Source: Parabacteroides sp. FAFU027
Lineage (GTDB): Bacteria; Bacteroidota; Bacteroidia; Bacteroidales; UBA7332
Direction: 5' to 3'
DNA length: 64,000 nt
NCBI RefSeq assembly: GCF_022808675.1
Contig: NZ_JAKZKV010000001.1
Coordinates: 62,001 to 126,000 of the forward strand
The translations under genes and the position numbers were made by a program. Below are positions 53,215-62,306 of the stretch, piece by piece (position 1 is the stretch's first letter; each line of letters begins with the position of its first letter). Below the pieces are notes generated by a model, which was not told where the DNA came from, did not search any database, and was given only the letters and a program-made list of their open reading frames with translations.

Positions 53215-55050
53215 TTACTTTTTGATTATTTTCTCCATTGCGCCGATGACATCTACTGTCTTTTCATAAGTTTGATGCATCTCTCCCGAGCTTTGTACCG
53301 GTGCGTAACGGGCAAATTCACAGGTATCCAGTATCTCATGGAAAGTCTTGACAACCTCTTCTGCTGCTCCGTATTTTATCAACTCGCTTTCAATATTGTC
53401 TCTATTCAATGCCGAAACAGGAATATTGAGCTTGTCACTTAAATATCCCCAGCTTGCTTTCAGTACCTCATCATAGAAATCATCCTTCTTATTTTCTTTC
53501 AAATACTTAGCTGCAAGTTTCAATCGTTTTTCAGCCACTTTATTTGCCTTTTTCGTACGCATAAATGCCAGATTGGCATTTTCCTGTGCATTTTTCCGGA
53601 AAATAACAAATACAACAATAAATGCAAGCAAAGGCAAAATGTACAACAGCCAGTACAATGCAGAACCAAAGAAATAGTTCTTCTCTTTACTCAGGACAAA
53701 CTTCTCGGTTTTTATAAAGCTGATATCCTGACCTAATAATTTGAGACTTTCTTTGCTCGTGTAGTCCGCTGATATATTCTGAGAACCACTTACACCTTTA
53801 TCAACCTGTAAGTCAAAAGACTGTGTCTGGTGTGTTTTGTAAGTCCGGCTATTCGGATCAAAATAGCTAAAGGTTACCCTCGGAATTGTATATTTACCCT
53901 GGAAACGCGGAATCGCAAGATATTCAATCACTTTGCTTCCGACTGTTCCGGCTGCCGTAGTCTTGATATTGTTAGTTACTTTAGGGTCATAGACTTCAAA
54001 GTCCGCAGGGAATTTAATCTCCGGATTCTTCAGGAGCTTAAGATTTCCGTTACCGGAAATAACCACTTTTACTGTCACCGACTCGTTAGCCTTCAGGTGC
54101 TGTCGGTTTATCGAAGATGTAATATTGAAATTACCCACAGCGCCGTTGAAGGTAGCCGGTTTATTGGCTGGAAGGGGTAATACTTCAACAGTAACCGGTT
54201 CGGTAGTCAGAACCTTACGCACATCCTGATAAGTTTCGAAAAAATCGTCAAAAATGCTACGGCCACCGCCTCCTGCTCGAGACTGGATTCTGACAACTGC
54301 ATTTAACTTACAGCCCCCGATTTTAATTGTACCGGTACGTTGTGGGAATAATAGCAACTGGCGAAGCACACCAACTCTATAGGTTTGGCCATTGACCGTT
54401 TCAAGGGTTAGCTGACGAGTTTTCGGAGTATAATCCTCCACCATAAAACCTTCAAATTCAGGATACTTTTCATTCTCGAAATCAAAATCATAACGAGAAT
54501 AAACCTTAAAGGTAGCCTGAATATATTGCTGTTCGTAAATCTTCTTGGTAGAAAGATTTAAGCGAACAAAAAAGTTTTGATTGGAGATTTTAGCACCTGA
54601 CTCTGTTGTAGTTGAAGTAGAAGCCCTTCCGCCCTGAGCCGCAGCTTGCTGACCGGATGATTTGTCCGCCGGCAATACACGGACAGACACTGCATTGGAA
54701 GAATATTTAGTTCCTCCGACCGTGACGGTTGCTGCCGGGATGGTAAAAGTTCCCTCTTTCTTAGCTATCAGGATGAAGGTGTAAGAGGTTGCAACCTCAC
54801 GCGACATTTTACCATTTATGTACTGTGTACTGGAATAGGATGATGCGGAAGGTCCAAAGATAACATCAAAATTACCAATTGAAGGCATACGGATATCTCT
54901 GGCATTGTCTGAGTTAACAGAGTAGACCAGCTGAAACTGTTCCCCCTTGGCTACAGCGCCGGGAGCTTTTGCCGTAAATTGAATATTCTCGGCATGCACT
55001 ACCGATACTACGGCGAAGAACAGTGCAATCAGAATATTTAATCGTCTCAT
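53215..55050 (-). CDS. batD: BatD family protein
   Basis: 611 residues: signal peptide (LNILIALFFAVVSVVHA), several immunoglobulin-like beta domains (VAKGEQFQLVYSVNSDNA; KANESVTVKVVISGNGNLKLLKNPEIKFP), one membrane segment (ALYWLLYILPLLAFIVVFVIF) and a helical cytoplasmic end. It matches BatD ('oxygen tolerance' protein). It is 30 nt before batE and 34 nt after batC. It probably forms part of a periplasmic complex with BatA/BatB. Confidence 0.9.
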   Translation of the reverse strand: MRRLNILIALFFAVVSVVHAENIQFTAKAPGAVAKGEQFQLVYSVNSDNARDIRMPSIGNFDVIFGPSASSYSSTQYINGKMSREVATSYTFILIAKKEGTFTIPAATVTVGGTKYSSNAVSVRVLPADKSSGQQAAAQGGRASTSTTTESGAKISNQNFFVRLNLSTKKIYEQQYIQATFKVYSRYDFDFENEKYPEFEGFMVEDYTPKTRQLTLETVNGQTYRVGVLRQLLLFPQRTGTIKIGGCKLNAVVRIQSRAGGGGRSIFDDFFETYQDVRKVLTTEPVTVEVLPLPANKPATFNGAVGNFNITSSINRQHLKANESVTVKVVISGNGNLKLLKNPEIKFPADFEVYDPKVTNNIKTTAAGTVGSKVIEYLAIPRFQGKYTIPRVTFSYFDPNSRTYKTHQTQSFDLQVDKGVSGSQNISADYTSKESLKLLGQDISFIKTEKFVLSKEKNYFFGSALYWLLYILPLLAFIVVFVIFRKNAQENANLAFMRTKKANKVAEKRLKLAAKYLKENKKDDFYDEVLKASWGYLSDKLNIPVSALNRDNIESELIKYGAAEEVVKTFHEILDTCEFARYAPVQSSGEMHQTYEKTVDVIGAMEKIIKK

Positions 55051-55084
55051 CTATATATTGTTATAAGTGTGTATTTATTCGATT

Positions 55085-55804
55085 TTACCAGTCTTTGGAT
55101 GTTGATTTTTGCTTTTGGGCTTTCACTTGCTGCTGTTTCATCTTGTCTTGGGTATTTTTTTCATCCTGCAAGAAGGCATCAAGCAATTGCTGCGCATTTT
55201 CCTTGGACATCTGGTTTGGATTAGGCTGCTGCTTTTGCTGATCTTTTTTATCCTGATCTTTTTTATCTTGATCCTGCTTGTTTTGATCCTGCTTCTGCTG
55301 CTGTTTCTGCTGGTCTTTTTTGTCTTTATCCTTATTCTTATCGTTTTTATTCTTGTTGTTCTTGTTTTGTTGCTGTTGCTTTTTCAGCAATGCCTGGGCC
55401 AATGCTAGGTTATAACGTGTCTCCTGATCATTGGGATAAAAACGCAAAGCCTGTTTGTAAGCTTCGACTGCCTTTTCATAGTCCTGTTGCTGGGACAGAC
55501 AGTTTCCCAGGTTATGAAACGCCATGTATCCCTTTTCTGGATCCTTGACCGTCCGTATAGCAGCCTGATATTGCTGGGCAGCCTCTTTGTACTTTTTCTG
55601 GCGGTACATAGTGTTAGCCAGGTTGTAATTTGCCTCTACCGAGTTGGGATTTTGCTGCAAAGCCTTGCGGTAAGAGACGTCGGCTTCGCTATAACGTTCT
55701 TTTTCATACTGTTTGTTTCCCGACCGTATATTTTGGCGAACCGCTTTCTGGGAAAATGCAGTAAGCGAAAAACAGGCAAACATTATGATGAATATCTTTC
55801 TCAT
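55085..55804 (-). CDS. batC: BatC: TPR protein
   Basis: 239 residues: signal peptide, three TPR repeats (YSEADVSYRKALQQNPNSVEANYNLANTMY and following), then a long low-complexity tail of Gln/Lys/Asn/Asp (residues about 140-215). The tail's repeats explain the leucine-rich antisense frame on the plus strand. It belongs to the bat operon, between batB and batD. Confidence 0.9.
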   Translation of the reverse strand: MRKIFIIMFACFSLTAFSQKAVRQNIRSGNKQYEKERYSEADVSYRKALQQNPNSVEANYNLANTMYRQKKYKEAAQQYQAAIRTVKDPEKGYMAFHNLGNCLSQQQDYEKAVEAYKQALRFYPNDQETRYNLALAQALLKKQQQQNKNNKNKNDKNKDKDKKDQQKQQQKQDQNKQDQDKKDQDKKDQQKQQPNPNQMSKENAQQLLDAFLQDEKNTQDKMKQQQVKAQKQKSTSKDW

Positions 55805-55855
55805 TGCGCTATTGATTAATTCATTAACAGTTGGGATGAATCACGAAAACGATCA

Positions 55856-56872
55856 TCATTTGAATAAACGAATGTTTTTAGTCAGTTTATTCTTTCTTTC
55901 CAGAATAATAAATTCGATGATAAGCAGTATCAAGGCCAGCCAGGCAATGCTCTGGAACTGCTCATCGTATTCCGAATAAACCTTCCCTTCGATATCTGCT
56001 TTTTTGAGTTTTGCCAACTCTTTTTGAATGGTTTTTTGAGCATGGTTTGAGTTATCAGCACGGTCATAGACACCTTTTCCCGCCTGTGCAATCTGACGGC
56101 ACATGTCTTCATTCAGTTTCGTGATCACAACATTTCCAGATTGGTCTTTTCGGAAATCACCTCTTTCATCAGGGATCGGCGCACCGGTCAGGCTTCCTAC
56201 CCCAATCACATTGACGTGAATTCCTTTTTTGGCAGCAATCTGAGCCGCACCTACCGCGTCATCTTCGTGGTTTTCTCCGTCAGTGATTACAACGATAGCT
56301 TTCTCGCTATCTTCTTTCGGTGTAAAAGATCGGACAGCCATATTTATCGCCTCTCCGATTGCTGTACCCTGTGTAGGCACCTGACGGGTATTGAGACTGG
56401 AGAAAAACATTTTAGCAGATACATAGTCAGATGTAATAGGCAACTGAACATATGCCTGTCCGGCAAAGACAATCATCCCGATTTTATCGTTATCAAGACC
56501 ATCCACCAGTTTGGAAAGAATCATTTTCGATTTTTCAAGGCGGCTGGGCTCTACGTCTTTAGAATTCATCGAATTAGAAAGATCAAGACAAATCATCACT
56601 TCGATACCTTTGCGTTTCACCGTATCCAACTTGGAACCGAACTGCGGTCCAGCCATTACAATAATCACCATCGCAATGGCACTCAGTAAGAGCCAGAATT
56701 TCAAAGGCGGACGGCGTCTCGAAACGTCCGGCATCAATTGAGACAGCAGTTCCGGATTTCCGTAGCGCTTGAGATCTCTTTTCTTTAAAAGTAAAGTATA
56801 TACATAGAACCCGAATATTGCCGGTAATATCAGCAATAAAAAGAGGTATTCCGGTTGTCCAAATCTAAACAT
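55856..56872 (-). CDS. batB: BatB: von Willebrand factor A membrane protein
   Basis: 338 residues. N-terminal membrane anchors (YLFLLLILPAIFGFYVYTLLL; WLLLSAIAMVIIVMAG), a VWA domain with MIDAS motif DLSNS (residue about 98), a further TQGTAIGEAI T-loop and GENHEDDA D-loop, and a C-terminal membrane helix (IAWLALILLIIEFIIL). It pairs with BatA, which has the same layout. Confidence 0.93.
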   Translation of the reverse strand: MFRFGQPEYLFLLLILPAIFGFYVYTLLLKKRDLKRYGNPELLSQLMPDVSRRRPPLKFWLLLSAIAMVIIVMAGPQFGSKLDTVKRKGIEVMICLDLSNSMNSKDVEPSRLEKSKMILSKLVDGLDNDKIGMIVFAGQAYVQLPITSDYVSAKMFFSSLNTRQVPTQGTAIGEAINMAVRSFTPKEDSEKAIVVITDGENHEDDAVGAAQIAAKKGIHVNVIGVGSLTGAPIPDERGDFRKDQSGNVVITKLNEDMCRQIAQAGKGVYDRADNSNHAQKTIQKELAKLKKADIEGKVYSEYDEQFQSIAWLALILLIIEFIILERKNKLTKNIRLFK

Positions 56873-56914
56873 AATGCACTTTTATTTAATACTGCGAATT
56901 TTCACCGGTTATCA

Positions 56915-57901
56915 TCACGGAATTTTTCGCAACACAAAATTTCTCAATAACAATTCAAGTAAAAGACACAAAAAAGCGGCAATCGCAAATGGCATGTAAT
57001 GCTCATAACGCTTGCTGTACTGACGAACATTAAGTTTTGTCTTTTCGAGCTTGTCGATTTCGTTGTAAATCTCTTTCAGCTTTTCTTTGTTGGTAGCACG
57101 GAAATAACTTCCATCCGTAGTTCCGGCGATTTGCTTCAATACGGTTTCGTCAATCTCCACCGGCAGATTCTGATAACGAATGCCGTAGGGAGTCTGAACC
57201 GGATAAGGCGCCAAACCTTTCGTCCCCACCCCAATGGTGTAAACGCGGATACCAAAGGTTTTTGCAATGCCGGCTGCTGTCAGCGGAGCAACAGTCCCCA
57301 TATTATTGGAACCATCCGTCAGCAAGATGATCACTTTGGATTTTGCCTTGCTATCTTTTAAGCGTGTAACGGCATTAGCCAGACCGGAACCGATAGCAGT
57401 ACCATCTTCCAACATTCCACTCTGGATTCCCTGAAATAGATTGAGCAAAACGGCATGGTCTGTAGTCAGCGGACATTGAGTAAAGCTTTCACCTGAGAAA
57501 ATAACCAATCCGATATTATCATAGGGACGTCCATTTATAAAAGACGAAGCTACCTCTTTAGCCGCCTCAATACGATTGGGCTTGAAATCTTTTGCCAGCA
57601 TACTACTTGAAATATCAAGCGCAATCATGATGTCAATCCCTTCGGTTGAAGTATTTTTCCAACTGTTTGAGGATTGCGGACGGGCCAGCACAAGAATGAT
57701 CAACACAACGGCCAGGACACGGAAGATAAAAGGCAAATGTCTCAGCCTTACTTTACGGCCTACCGGAAGGCGGTCAAAAGCCTGTACGGTAGGAACCTGC
57801 ATCGAAGCCTGCGCTTTCTTATGTTTCAGCACGTACCATACGATCATGGCGATAGGCACGATCAGCAGGATAAAATATAATGGTTCTGCAAAACGAATCA
57901 T
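56915..57901 (-). CDS. batA: BatA: von Willebrand factor A membrane protein
   Basis: 328 residues. Two N-terminal membrane helices, a VWA domain with MIDAS DISSS, the DGTAIGSGLANAV and TDGSNNMG loops, and a C-terminal membrane helix (MPFAIAAFLCLLLELLL). It overlaps the upstream gene by 4 nt (ATGA). MoxR ATPases work with VWA proteins as chaperone pairs in related systems. Here that partnership is inferred from the operon. Confidence 0.93.
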   Translation of the reverse strand: MIRFAEPLYFILLIVPIAMIVWYVLKHKKAQASMQVPTVQAFDRLPVGRKVRLRHLPFIFRVLAVVLIILVLARPQSSNSWKNTSTEGIDIMIALDISSSMLAKDFKPNRIEAAKEVASSFINGRPYDNIGLVIFSGESFTQCPLTTDHAVLLNLFQGIQSGMLEDGTAIGSGLANAVTRLKDSKAKSKVIILLTDGSNNMGTVAPLTAAGIAKTFGIRVYTIGVGTKGLAPYPVQTPYGIRYQNLPVEIDETVLKQIAGTTDGSYFRATNKEKLKEIYNEIDKLEKTKLNVRQYSKRYEHYMPFAIAAFLCLLLELLLRNFVLRKIP

Positions 57902-58866
57902 GACTCTTTACTGTTTTTCAGTTTTACTGACTTAGCTAGTTCTTCAGGAGAAAGTTCAACCGGCTTAGTGCTGTCGATGAAGAGAATAGCATTGATCATA
58001 CTCTGTTCATTTTCATCAGGTACCGGATGCCACTTCGCGAATTTCACGATATCAGCCAACTCCAGGATATTTTTCAGATTCTGATATACAGTCTGAGATT
58101 CCGGGAAGCAACGGATGATGTTAAGAATTTCTGCAGAAGTCATTTCCAAAGCATTGATTCCAAAGCGGTCAGTCAGATAAACACGCAACACATCGGTAAG
58201 GCGGGTGTAATAATCCTTCTCACGCCCCTGCTGCCAAAGTTTTTCTTTCTTGATATTTTCAAGCTCTGAAACGGCTTTGATGTGGGGTGGTAATTGGGGT
58301 TCGGGAGCTTTGGTAATCAGGAAAGGCTTGTCCTTCTTGTAACGAAGGTAAGCGTAAATGCCCCATACGACAAAGAACAAGAAGATCAGGATAGCCAATC
58401 CAATAAAATAGTAATCAGCCAATACCCATTCCGGCTTCATCACACCCTTGATGTCTTTAAACTCCTTTTTCACCGTATCCACTGGCAGTGTCACCACTTT
58501 AAGTCCCAGCGAATTGGTTCTCAGAGTATCTTTCCCGACCACAAATTTAATTGCCGGAATATAATAAAGACCTGAATCAAAAGAGGTCACCAGCAGATCC
58601 TGTTTGATACGGATAATTCGGTCATCAACTTCTTCCGTATCAGGTTTAGAAGCCGATAACACCTCAATCCCGGGCATCAGCCCTTCCGAAAAAGAAGGGA
58701 ATTGCACCTTTTTATTTTTATCCTGCGAAACATCGAGATGGATTACCGTCTGCTGGCCTATCATGATGGCAGCCGAATCGATGGACGCCCGTACGGTCGT
58801 ATGAGCCGATAGGGCAACCGGTAACGTCAACAGGCCGAACAAGCCATATTTAATTCTTTTAGTCAT
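57898..58866 (-). CDS. Bat operon membrane protein between DUF58 and BatA
   Basis: 322 residues: signal peptide, a beta-sandwich (IGQQTVIHLDVSQDKNKKVQFPSF ... SGLYYIPAIKFVVG), one membrane segment (YYFIGLAILIFLFFVVWGIYAYL), then a helical cytoplasmic domain (YYTRLTDVLRVYLTDRFGINALEMTSAEIL). The layout recalls a short BatD/DUF4381-like protein. The same gene is usually found between the DUF58 gene and batA in Bacteroidetes. Function unknown. Confidence 0.8.
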   Translation of the reverse strand: MTKRIKYGLFGLLTLPVALSAHTTVRASIDSAAIMIGQQTVIHLDVSQDKNKKVQFPSFSEGLMPGIEVLSASKPDTEEVDDRIIRIKQDLLVTSFDSGLYYIPAIKFVVGKDTLRTNSLGLKVVTLPVDTVKKEFKDIKGVMKPEWVLADYYFIGLAILIFLFFVVWGIYAYLRYKKDKPFLITKAPEPQLPPHIKAVSELENIKKEKLWQQGREKDYYTRLTDVLRVYLTDRFGINALEMTSAEILNIIRCFPESQTVYQNLKNILELADIVKFAKWHPVPDENEQSMINAILFIDSTKPVELSPEELAKSVKLKNSKES

Positions 58867-58954
58867 TTGATATACTGTTATTAGCGCAAGACAAGCGCCT
58901 ACGGTAAATACAAATTATTTACTCCGAAAAGTCATTGCATAAGATTGCTCTACG

Positions 58955-59824
58955 TTAAGCTCTGCGCATAAAGAGAGACATAAGCGCCTTGACATAGTCC
59001 TCATCTGTAGCCACTGTCACGTAATCGACACGTGTTTTCTTCATCGACTCCTCCATCAGACGCTGACGGTTGCTCCACCATTCATTATACGCCTTGCGTG
59101 TTTTCGCCGATGAGGTATCAATCCATTGCTCTGAACCTGTCTCTGCATCGCTGATTTTCATCAGCCCAACATCAGGTAGGTTAGTTTCACGCTTGTCATA
59201 GACCTGCACGGCAATCAAATCATGTTTATTATTGGCAATGGAAAGCGCATCTTTGTACGGAGAATTATCGATAAAATCGGAAATCAGGAATGCCGTACAA
59301 CGTTTCTTGATCGCCCCGGTCATATAACGCAACACCAACGACAAGTCAGTCTGCGTCTGCTCCGGTTCGAAGCTGAGCAATTCGCGGATGATGAAAAGAA
59401 TATGTTTACGGCCCTTTTTAGGCGGGATAAATTTCTCGATTTTATTGGAAAAGAAGATGACGCCGATCTTGTCTTTGTTTTGAATGGCTGAAAATGCAAT
59501 AGTGGCTGCTATTTCAGTCATCATCTCTTTTTTCATGACATTGGTGGTTCCGAAGTTCCGGCTGCCCGAAACGTCAATCATGAGCATCACGGTCAGCTCA
59601 CGTTCTTCTTCAAAGACCTTTACAAAAGGCCGGTTATATCGCGCCGTCACATTCCAGTCAATGTCACGCACGTCATCACCATACTGATATTCACGCACTT
59701 CCGAGAATGCCATACCCTTGCCCTTAAAAGCAGAATGATATTCTCCGGCGAAAATATTATTGGTAAGTCCGCGCGTCTTGATCTCGATGCGGCGTACTTT
59801 TTTCAGAATTTCACTTGTTTCCAT
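58955..59824 (-). CDS. DUF58 family protein (VWA-like)
   Basis: 289 residues. The DUF58 core is YGDDVRDIDWNVTARYNRPFVKVFEEERELTVML, with a MIDAS-like DVSGS following at about residue 100. It is the usual companion of MoxR. It lies between moxR and the bat genes but is separated from moxR by a 126-nt gap that holds a palindromic repeat. Confidence 0.92.
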   Translation of the reverse strand: METSEILKKVRRIEIKTRGLTNNIFAGEYHSAFKGKGMAFSEVREYQYGDDVRDIDWNVTARYNRPFVKVFEEERELTVMLMIDVSGSRNFGTTNVMKKEMMTEIAATIAFSAIQNKDKIGVIFFSNKIEKFIPPKKGRKHILFIIRELLSFEPEQTQTDLSLVLRYMTGAIKKRCTAFLISDFIDNSPYKDALSIANNKHDLIAVQVYDKRETNLPDVGLMKISDAETGSEQWIDTSSAKTRKAYNEWWSNRQRLMEESMKKTRVDYVTVATDEDYVKALMSLFMRRA

Positions 59825-59829
59825 TAGTA

Positions 59830-59946
59830 GACCTCCCCCAGCCCCTCCAAAGGAGGTGAGTAAGCTTCATTATCAGATTAGACAACGTTCTTCAAATACA
59901 TAGAAATACACTCTTCAAGCCCCTCCTTCAGAGAGGCTGGGGAGGT
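59830..59946. repeat. Palindromic repeat element between moxR and DUF58
   Basis: The ends are ACCTCCCCCAGCCCCTCC (59831-59848) and a near inverted copy GAGAGGCTGGGGAGGT (59931-59946). The inner parts contain CTCC-AAA-GGAG and CCCCTCC-TTC-AGAGAGG hairpins. Total length is about 117 nt with AT-rich centre. This GC-rich, CCTCCCCAGCCCCT type of word is common as a dispersed element in Bacteroidetes. It has no coding capacity. It looks like an insertion that pushed moxR and the DUF58 gene apart. Confidence 0.65.
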
Positions 59947-59950
59947 ATTA

Positions 59951-60946
59951 TCAGGGCACTTCTACTTTGTTCAGGATTTCGCTGATGATCTCTTCAGAAG
60001 TCATATTATTTGCTTCAGCCTCATAGCTCAATCCGATACGGTGACGGAGCACATCATGACAAACAGCACGGACGTCTTCCGGAATTACATAACCGCGGCG
60101 TTTGATAAATGCGTAAGCACGTGCAGCCAGGGCAAGGTTAATAGACGCACGAGGCGAACCACCAAATGCAATCATATCTTTCAGTGGTCCAAGACCGTAC
60201 TCCTCAGGGTAACGGGTGGCAAACACGATATCAACAATGTAGCGTTCGATTTTTTCGTCAATGTAAACCTCCTTAACCACGTTGCGGGCTTCGATGATTT
60301 CCTGCGGTTTGAGGATTGGTTTAACTTCTGGTTGGGTGAATCCAATATTCTGACGGATAATGAGTTTTTCTTCTTCTTTTTTAGGATAACCGATCACAAC
60401 TTTGAGCATGAAACGGTCCACCTGAGCTTCAGGAAGCGGATAGGTTCCCTCCTGCTCTATCGGGTTTTGGGTAGCTAATACGAGGAAAGGATCGTCAAGT
60501 TTGAATGTTTTCTCGCTGATGGTAATCTGGCGCTCCTGCATCGCTTCAAGCAAAGCACTCTGCACTTTTGCCGGAGCACGGTTGATCTCATCCGCCAATA
60601 CGAAGTTGGCAAAGATCGGCCCTTTTTTCACCAGAAACTCTTCAGATTTCTGACTATAAATCATTGTACCGATTACGTCGGCAGGCAAGAGGTCAGGAGT
60701 AAACTGGATGCGGTTGTATTTAGCGTCAATCAACTGGGCGAGTGTTTTAATCGCTAACGTTTTCGCCAAACCGGGAACCCCTTCCAGCAAAACGTGGCCG
60801 TTTGACAATAAACCGATCAACAACGACTCCACTAAGTGTTTTTGTCCGACAATGACATTGTCCATACCCATGGTAACCATGTTAACGAACGAGCTTTTCG
60901 CTTCTATTTTTTCGTTAAGTGCTCTGATATCAACGGATTGATTCAT
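59951..60946 (-). CDS. MoxR-family AAA+ ATPase
   Basis: 331 residues. Walker A (EGVPGLAKT), Walker B (LADEINRAP), the sensor and arginine segment TQNPIEQEGTYPLPEAQVDRF, and the C-terminal lid (GGSPRASINLALAARAYAF). These are the signatures of the MoxR subfamily, which assembles or remodels VWA-protein complexes and here heads the moxR-DUF58-batABCDE operon. The promoter and a 16-bp palindrome are just upstream. Confidence 0.95.
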   Translation of the reverse strand: MNQSVDIRALNEKIEAKSSFVNMVTMGMDNVIVGQKHLVESLLIGLLSNGHVLLEGVPGLAKTLAIKTLAQLIDAKYNRIQFTPDLLPADVIGTMIYSQKSEEFLVKKGPIFANFVLADEINRAPAKVQSALLEAMQERQITISEKTFKLDDPFLVLATQNPIEQEGTYPLPEAQVDRFMLKVVIGYPKKEEEKLIIRQNIGFTQPEVKPILKPQEIIEARNVVKEVYIDEKIERYIVDIVFATRYPEEYGLGPLKDMIAFGGSPRASINLALAARAYAFIKRRGYVIPEDVRAVCHDVLRHRIGLSYEAEANNMTSEEIISEILNKVEVP

Positions 60947-61001
60947 AATCTCTATATGATTTTAAGTTTTATATCTCTGTATTTTTGTGTGATTTTGTCA
61001 G

Positions 61002-61030
61002 GCATTTCGCGAAATGCGATTGCAAAAATA
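61002..61030 (-). promoter_or_regulatory. Promoter of the moxR-bat operon with 16-bp palindrome
   Basis: Minus strand TATTTTTG (61023-61030) is an exact -7. Immediately downstream is GCATTTCGCGAAATGC (61002-61017), a perfect 16-bp palindrome that would cover the transcription start. This is either an operator or a 5' mRNA hairpin. The -33 is weak. The leader to the ATG is about 60 nt. Confidence 0.5.
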
Positions 61031-61143
61031 TAAATGTCCCGCCGTGTTTTAACAATTGAACCGTTAAATAAACAAAACCCTTTTCCTTAAATAGCGACAT
61101 TCCACTTAGGCTTTTGTTTATCAGCTATTTACACAATCCGGCA

Positions 61144-61926
61144 TCAAATGTATTTATACACCATATATGTCGCAACCCCAAGCAGGAAAACAGCATATAC
61201 TTTTCTGAACACGGCTGTGGGAAGATTCAGCGCCAGTTTTGACCCCAAAACTACACCACCTACAATACCCAATGCCATTAATCCCGCATACATAAAATTG
61301 AAATACCCCTCGTGGGCATATACCAACACGCTTGGCAATCCAACCGGAAGTTGTAAAGCTGCCAATGAAGTTGCAGTAGCCGCTTTGGCATCGTAACGGA
61401 AAAACTTAATCAACATGGGAACAATAACGATGCCACCACCTTTACCGAACATACCGGCGATAACTCCGGCAAAAAGTCCGACTGCGATGTACAGCCAAAA
61501 CGCACGGGTAACATGTTCCCCGGATACATCAGCCGGTTTGACTTCATTCTTTCTGAGTTTCGAAATCAGGGCTGGAATGTTAAGGTAACCAACTGCCACA
61601 TACAAAAGGAAAAGAGCATATAACTTTGACAGCAGACTTACATCAACCCGGGTAGCCAGTTCTGCGCCACCAAATGAACCGGCAAATAGCCCCAAAGCTA
61701 TCCACAACGACTCTTTCAGGTTGATTAACCCTGCCTTATAATAAGTTATCACACCCAATACACCCACGGGAAGTAACATCGCCGCCAAAGAGGTCGCATT
61801 GGCATTTAGCATTTCCATCCCGAAAAAAGCAATCAATGCCGGAACCATCACTATTCCTCCGCCAATTCCAAACAGTCCGGACATCACTCCGGCTAAAAGT
61901 CCTACGACAAATATTCCGATCTCCAT
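61144..61926 (-). CDS. TauE/SafE-family (TSUP) membrane permease
   Basis: 260 residues with about eight membrane segments in two homologous halves (FGIGGGIVMVPALIAFF and GKGGGIVIVPMLIKFF). I start it at 61926 (MEIGIFVVG); the open frame runs 40 codons further upstream, but that part is not typical of the family and spans the promoter. The family exports sulfur-containing anions, such as sulfite, sulfonates or thiosulfate. No sulfur genes are adjacent apart from the decayed DsrE gene divergent from it. Confidence 0.88.
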   Translation of the reverse strand: MEIGIFVVGLLAGVMSGLFGIGGGIVMVPALIAFFGMEMLNANATSLAAMLLPVGVLGVITYYKAGLINLKESLWIALGLFAGSFGGAELATRVDVSLLSKLYALFLLYVAVGYLNIPALISKLRKNEVKPADVSGEHVTRAFWLYIAVGLFAGVIAGMFGKGGGIVIVPMLIKFFRYDAKAATATSLAALQLPVGLPSVLVYAHEGYFNFMYAGLMALGIVGGVVLGSKLALNLPTAVFRKVYAVFLLGVATYMVYKYI

Positions 61927-61950
61927 TACTACTAAAATTGATTTCGACAA

Positions 61951-61958
61951 CAAAAGTA
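61951..61958 (-). promoter_or_regulatory. Candidate -7 element of the TauE-type gene
   Basis: Minus strand TACTTTTG, an exact TAnnTTTG, 24 nt upstream of the start at 61926. It supports the shorter start. -33 weak. Confidence 0.45.
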
Positions 61959-62221
61959 GGCAATTCGGAAAAGCTTTAGTTGTAAAGAAAAAGAAGAAAA
62001 GATAATTTGTCATACCAGACGGAGATATACCGATGATAAAACCCATCCCTATTGATTAGTTTTATCCCGGGTTCATCAGGAAGTCATGAAGGATTTTTCA
62101 GAAAATTATCCCTTCTCCCCCCAGCCAGTAATGCTGTTGCATTTACTCGTTTCCTCCAAATAATTCTTTAACCAGAACATCAAAGTGTAAAAAAACAGCA
62201 ATATATTGAAATGATTTTTCG

Positions 62222-62229
62222 TAGATTTG
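62222..62229 (+). promoter_or_regulatory. Candidate -7 element of the DsrE pseudogene
   Basis: TAGATTTG, an exact TAnnTTTG, about 78 nt upstream of the first in-frame ATG at 62307. Confidence 0.35.
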
Positions 62230-62306
62230 TAAGAAGATACATTACCGACAAAATATACTTGATAGACAAAACTACAATCGATGACGTAACCTTTAATTCT
62301 AACGAT

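Noticed and set aside
55109-55408. Leucine-rich plus-strand frame opposite batC
   Set aside because: It is antisense to the Gln/Lys/Asn-rich tail of BatC; the Leu/Ile runs are the expected mirror.
61927-62046. N-terminal extension of the TauE-type permease
   Set aside because: It crosses a full -7 element and is not homologous to the family's N-terminus.
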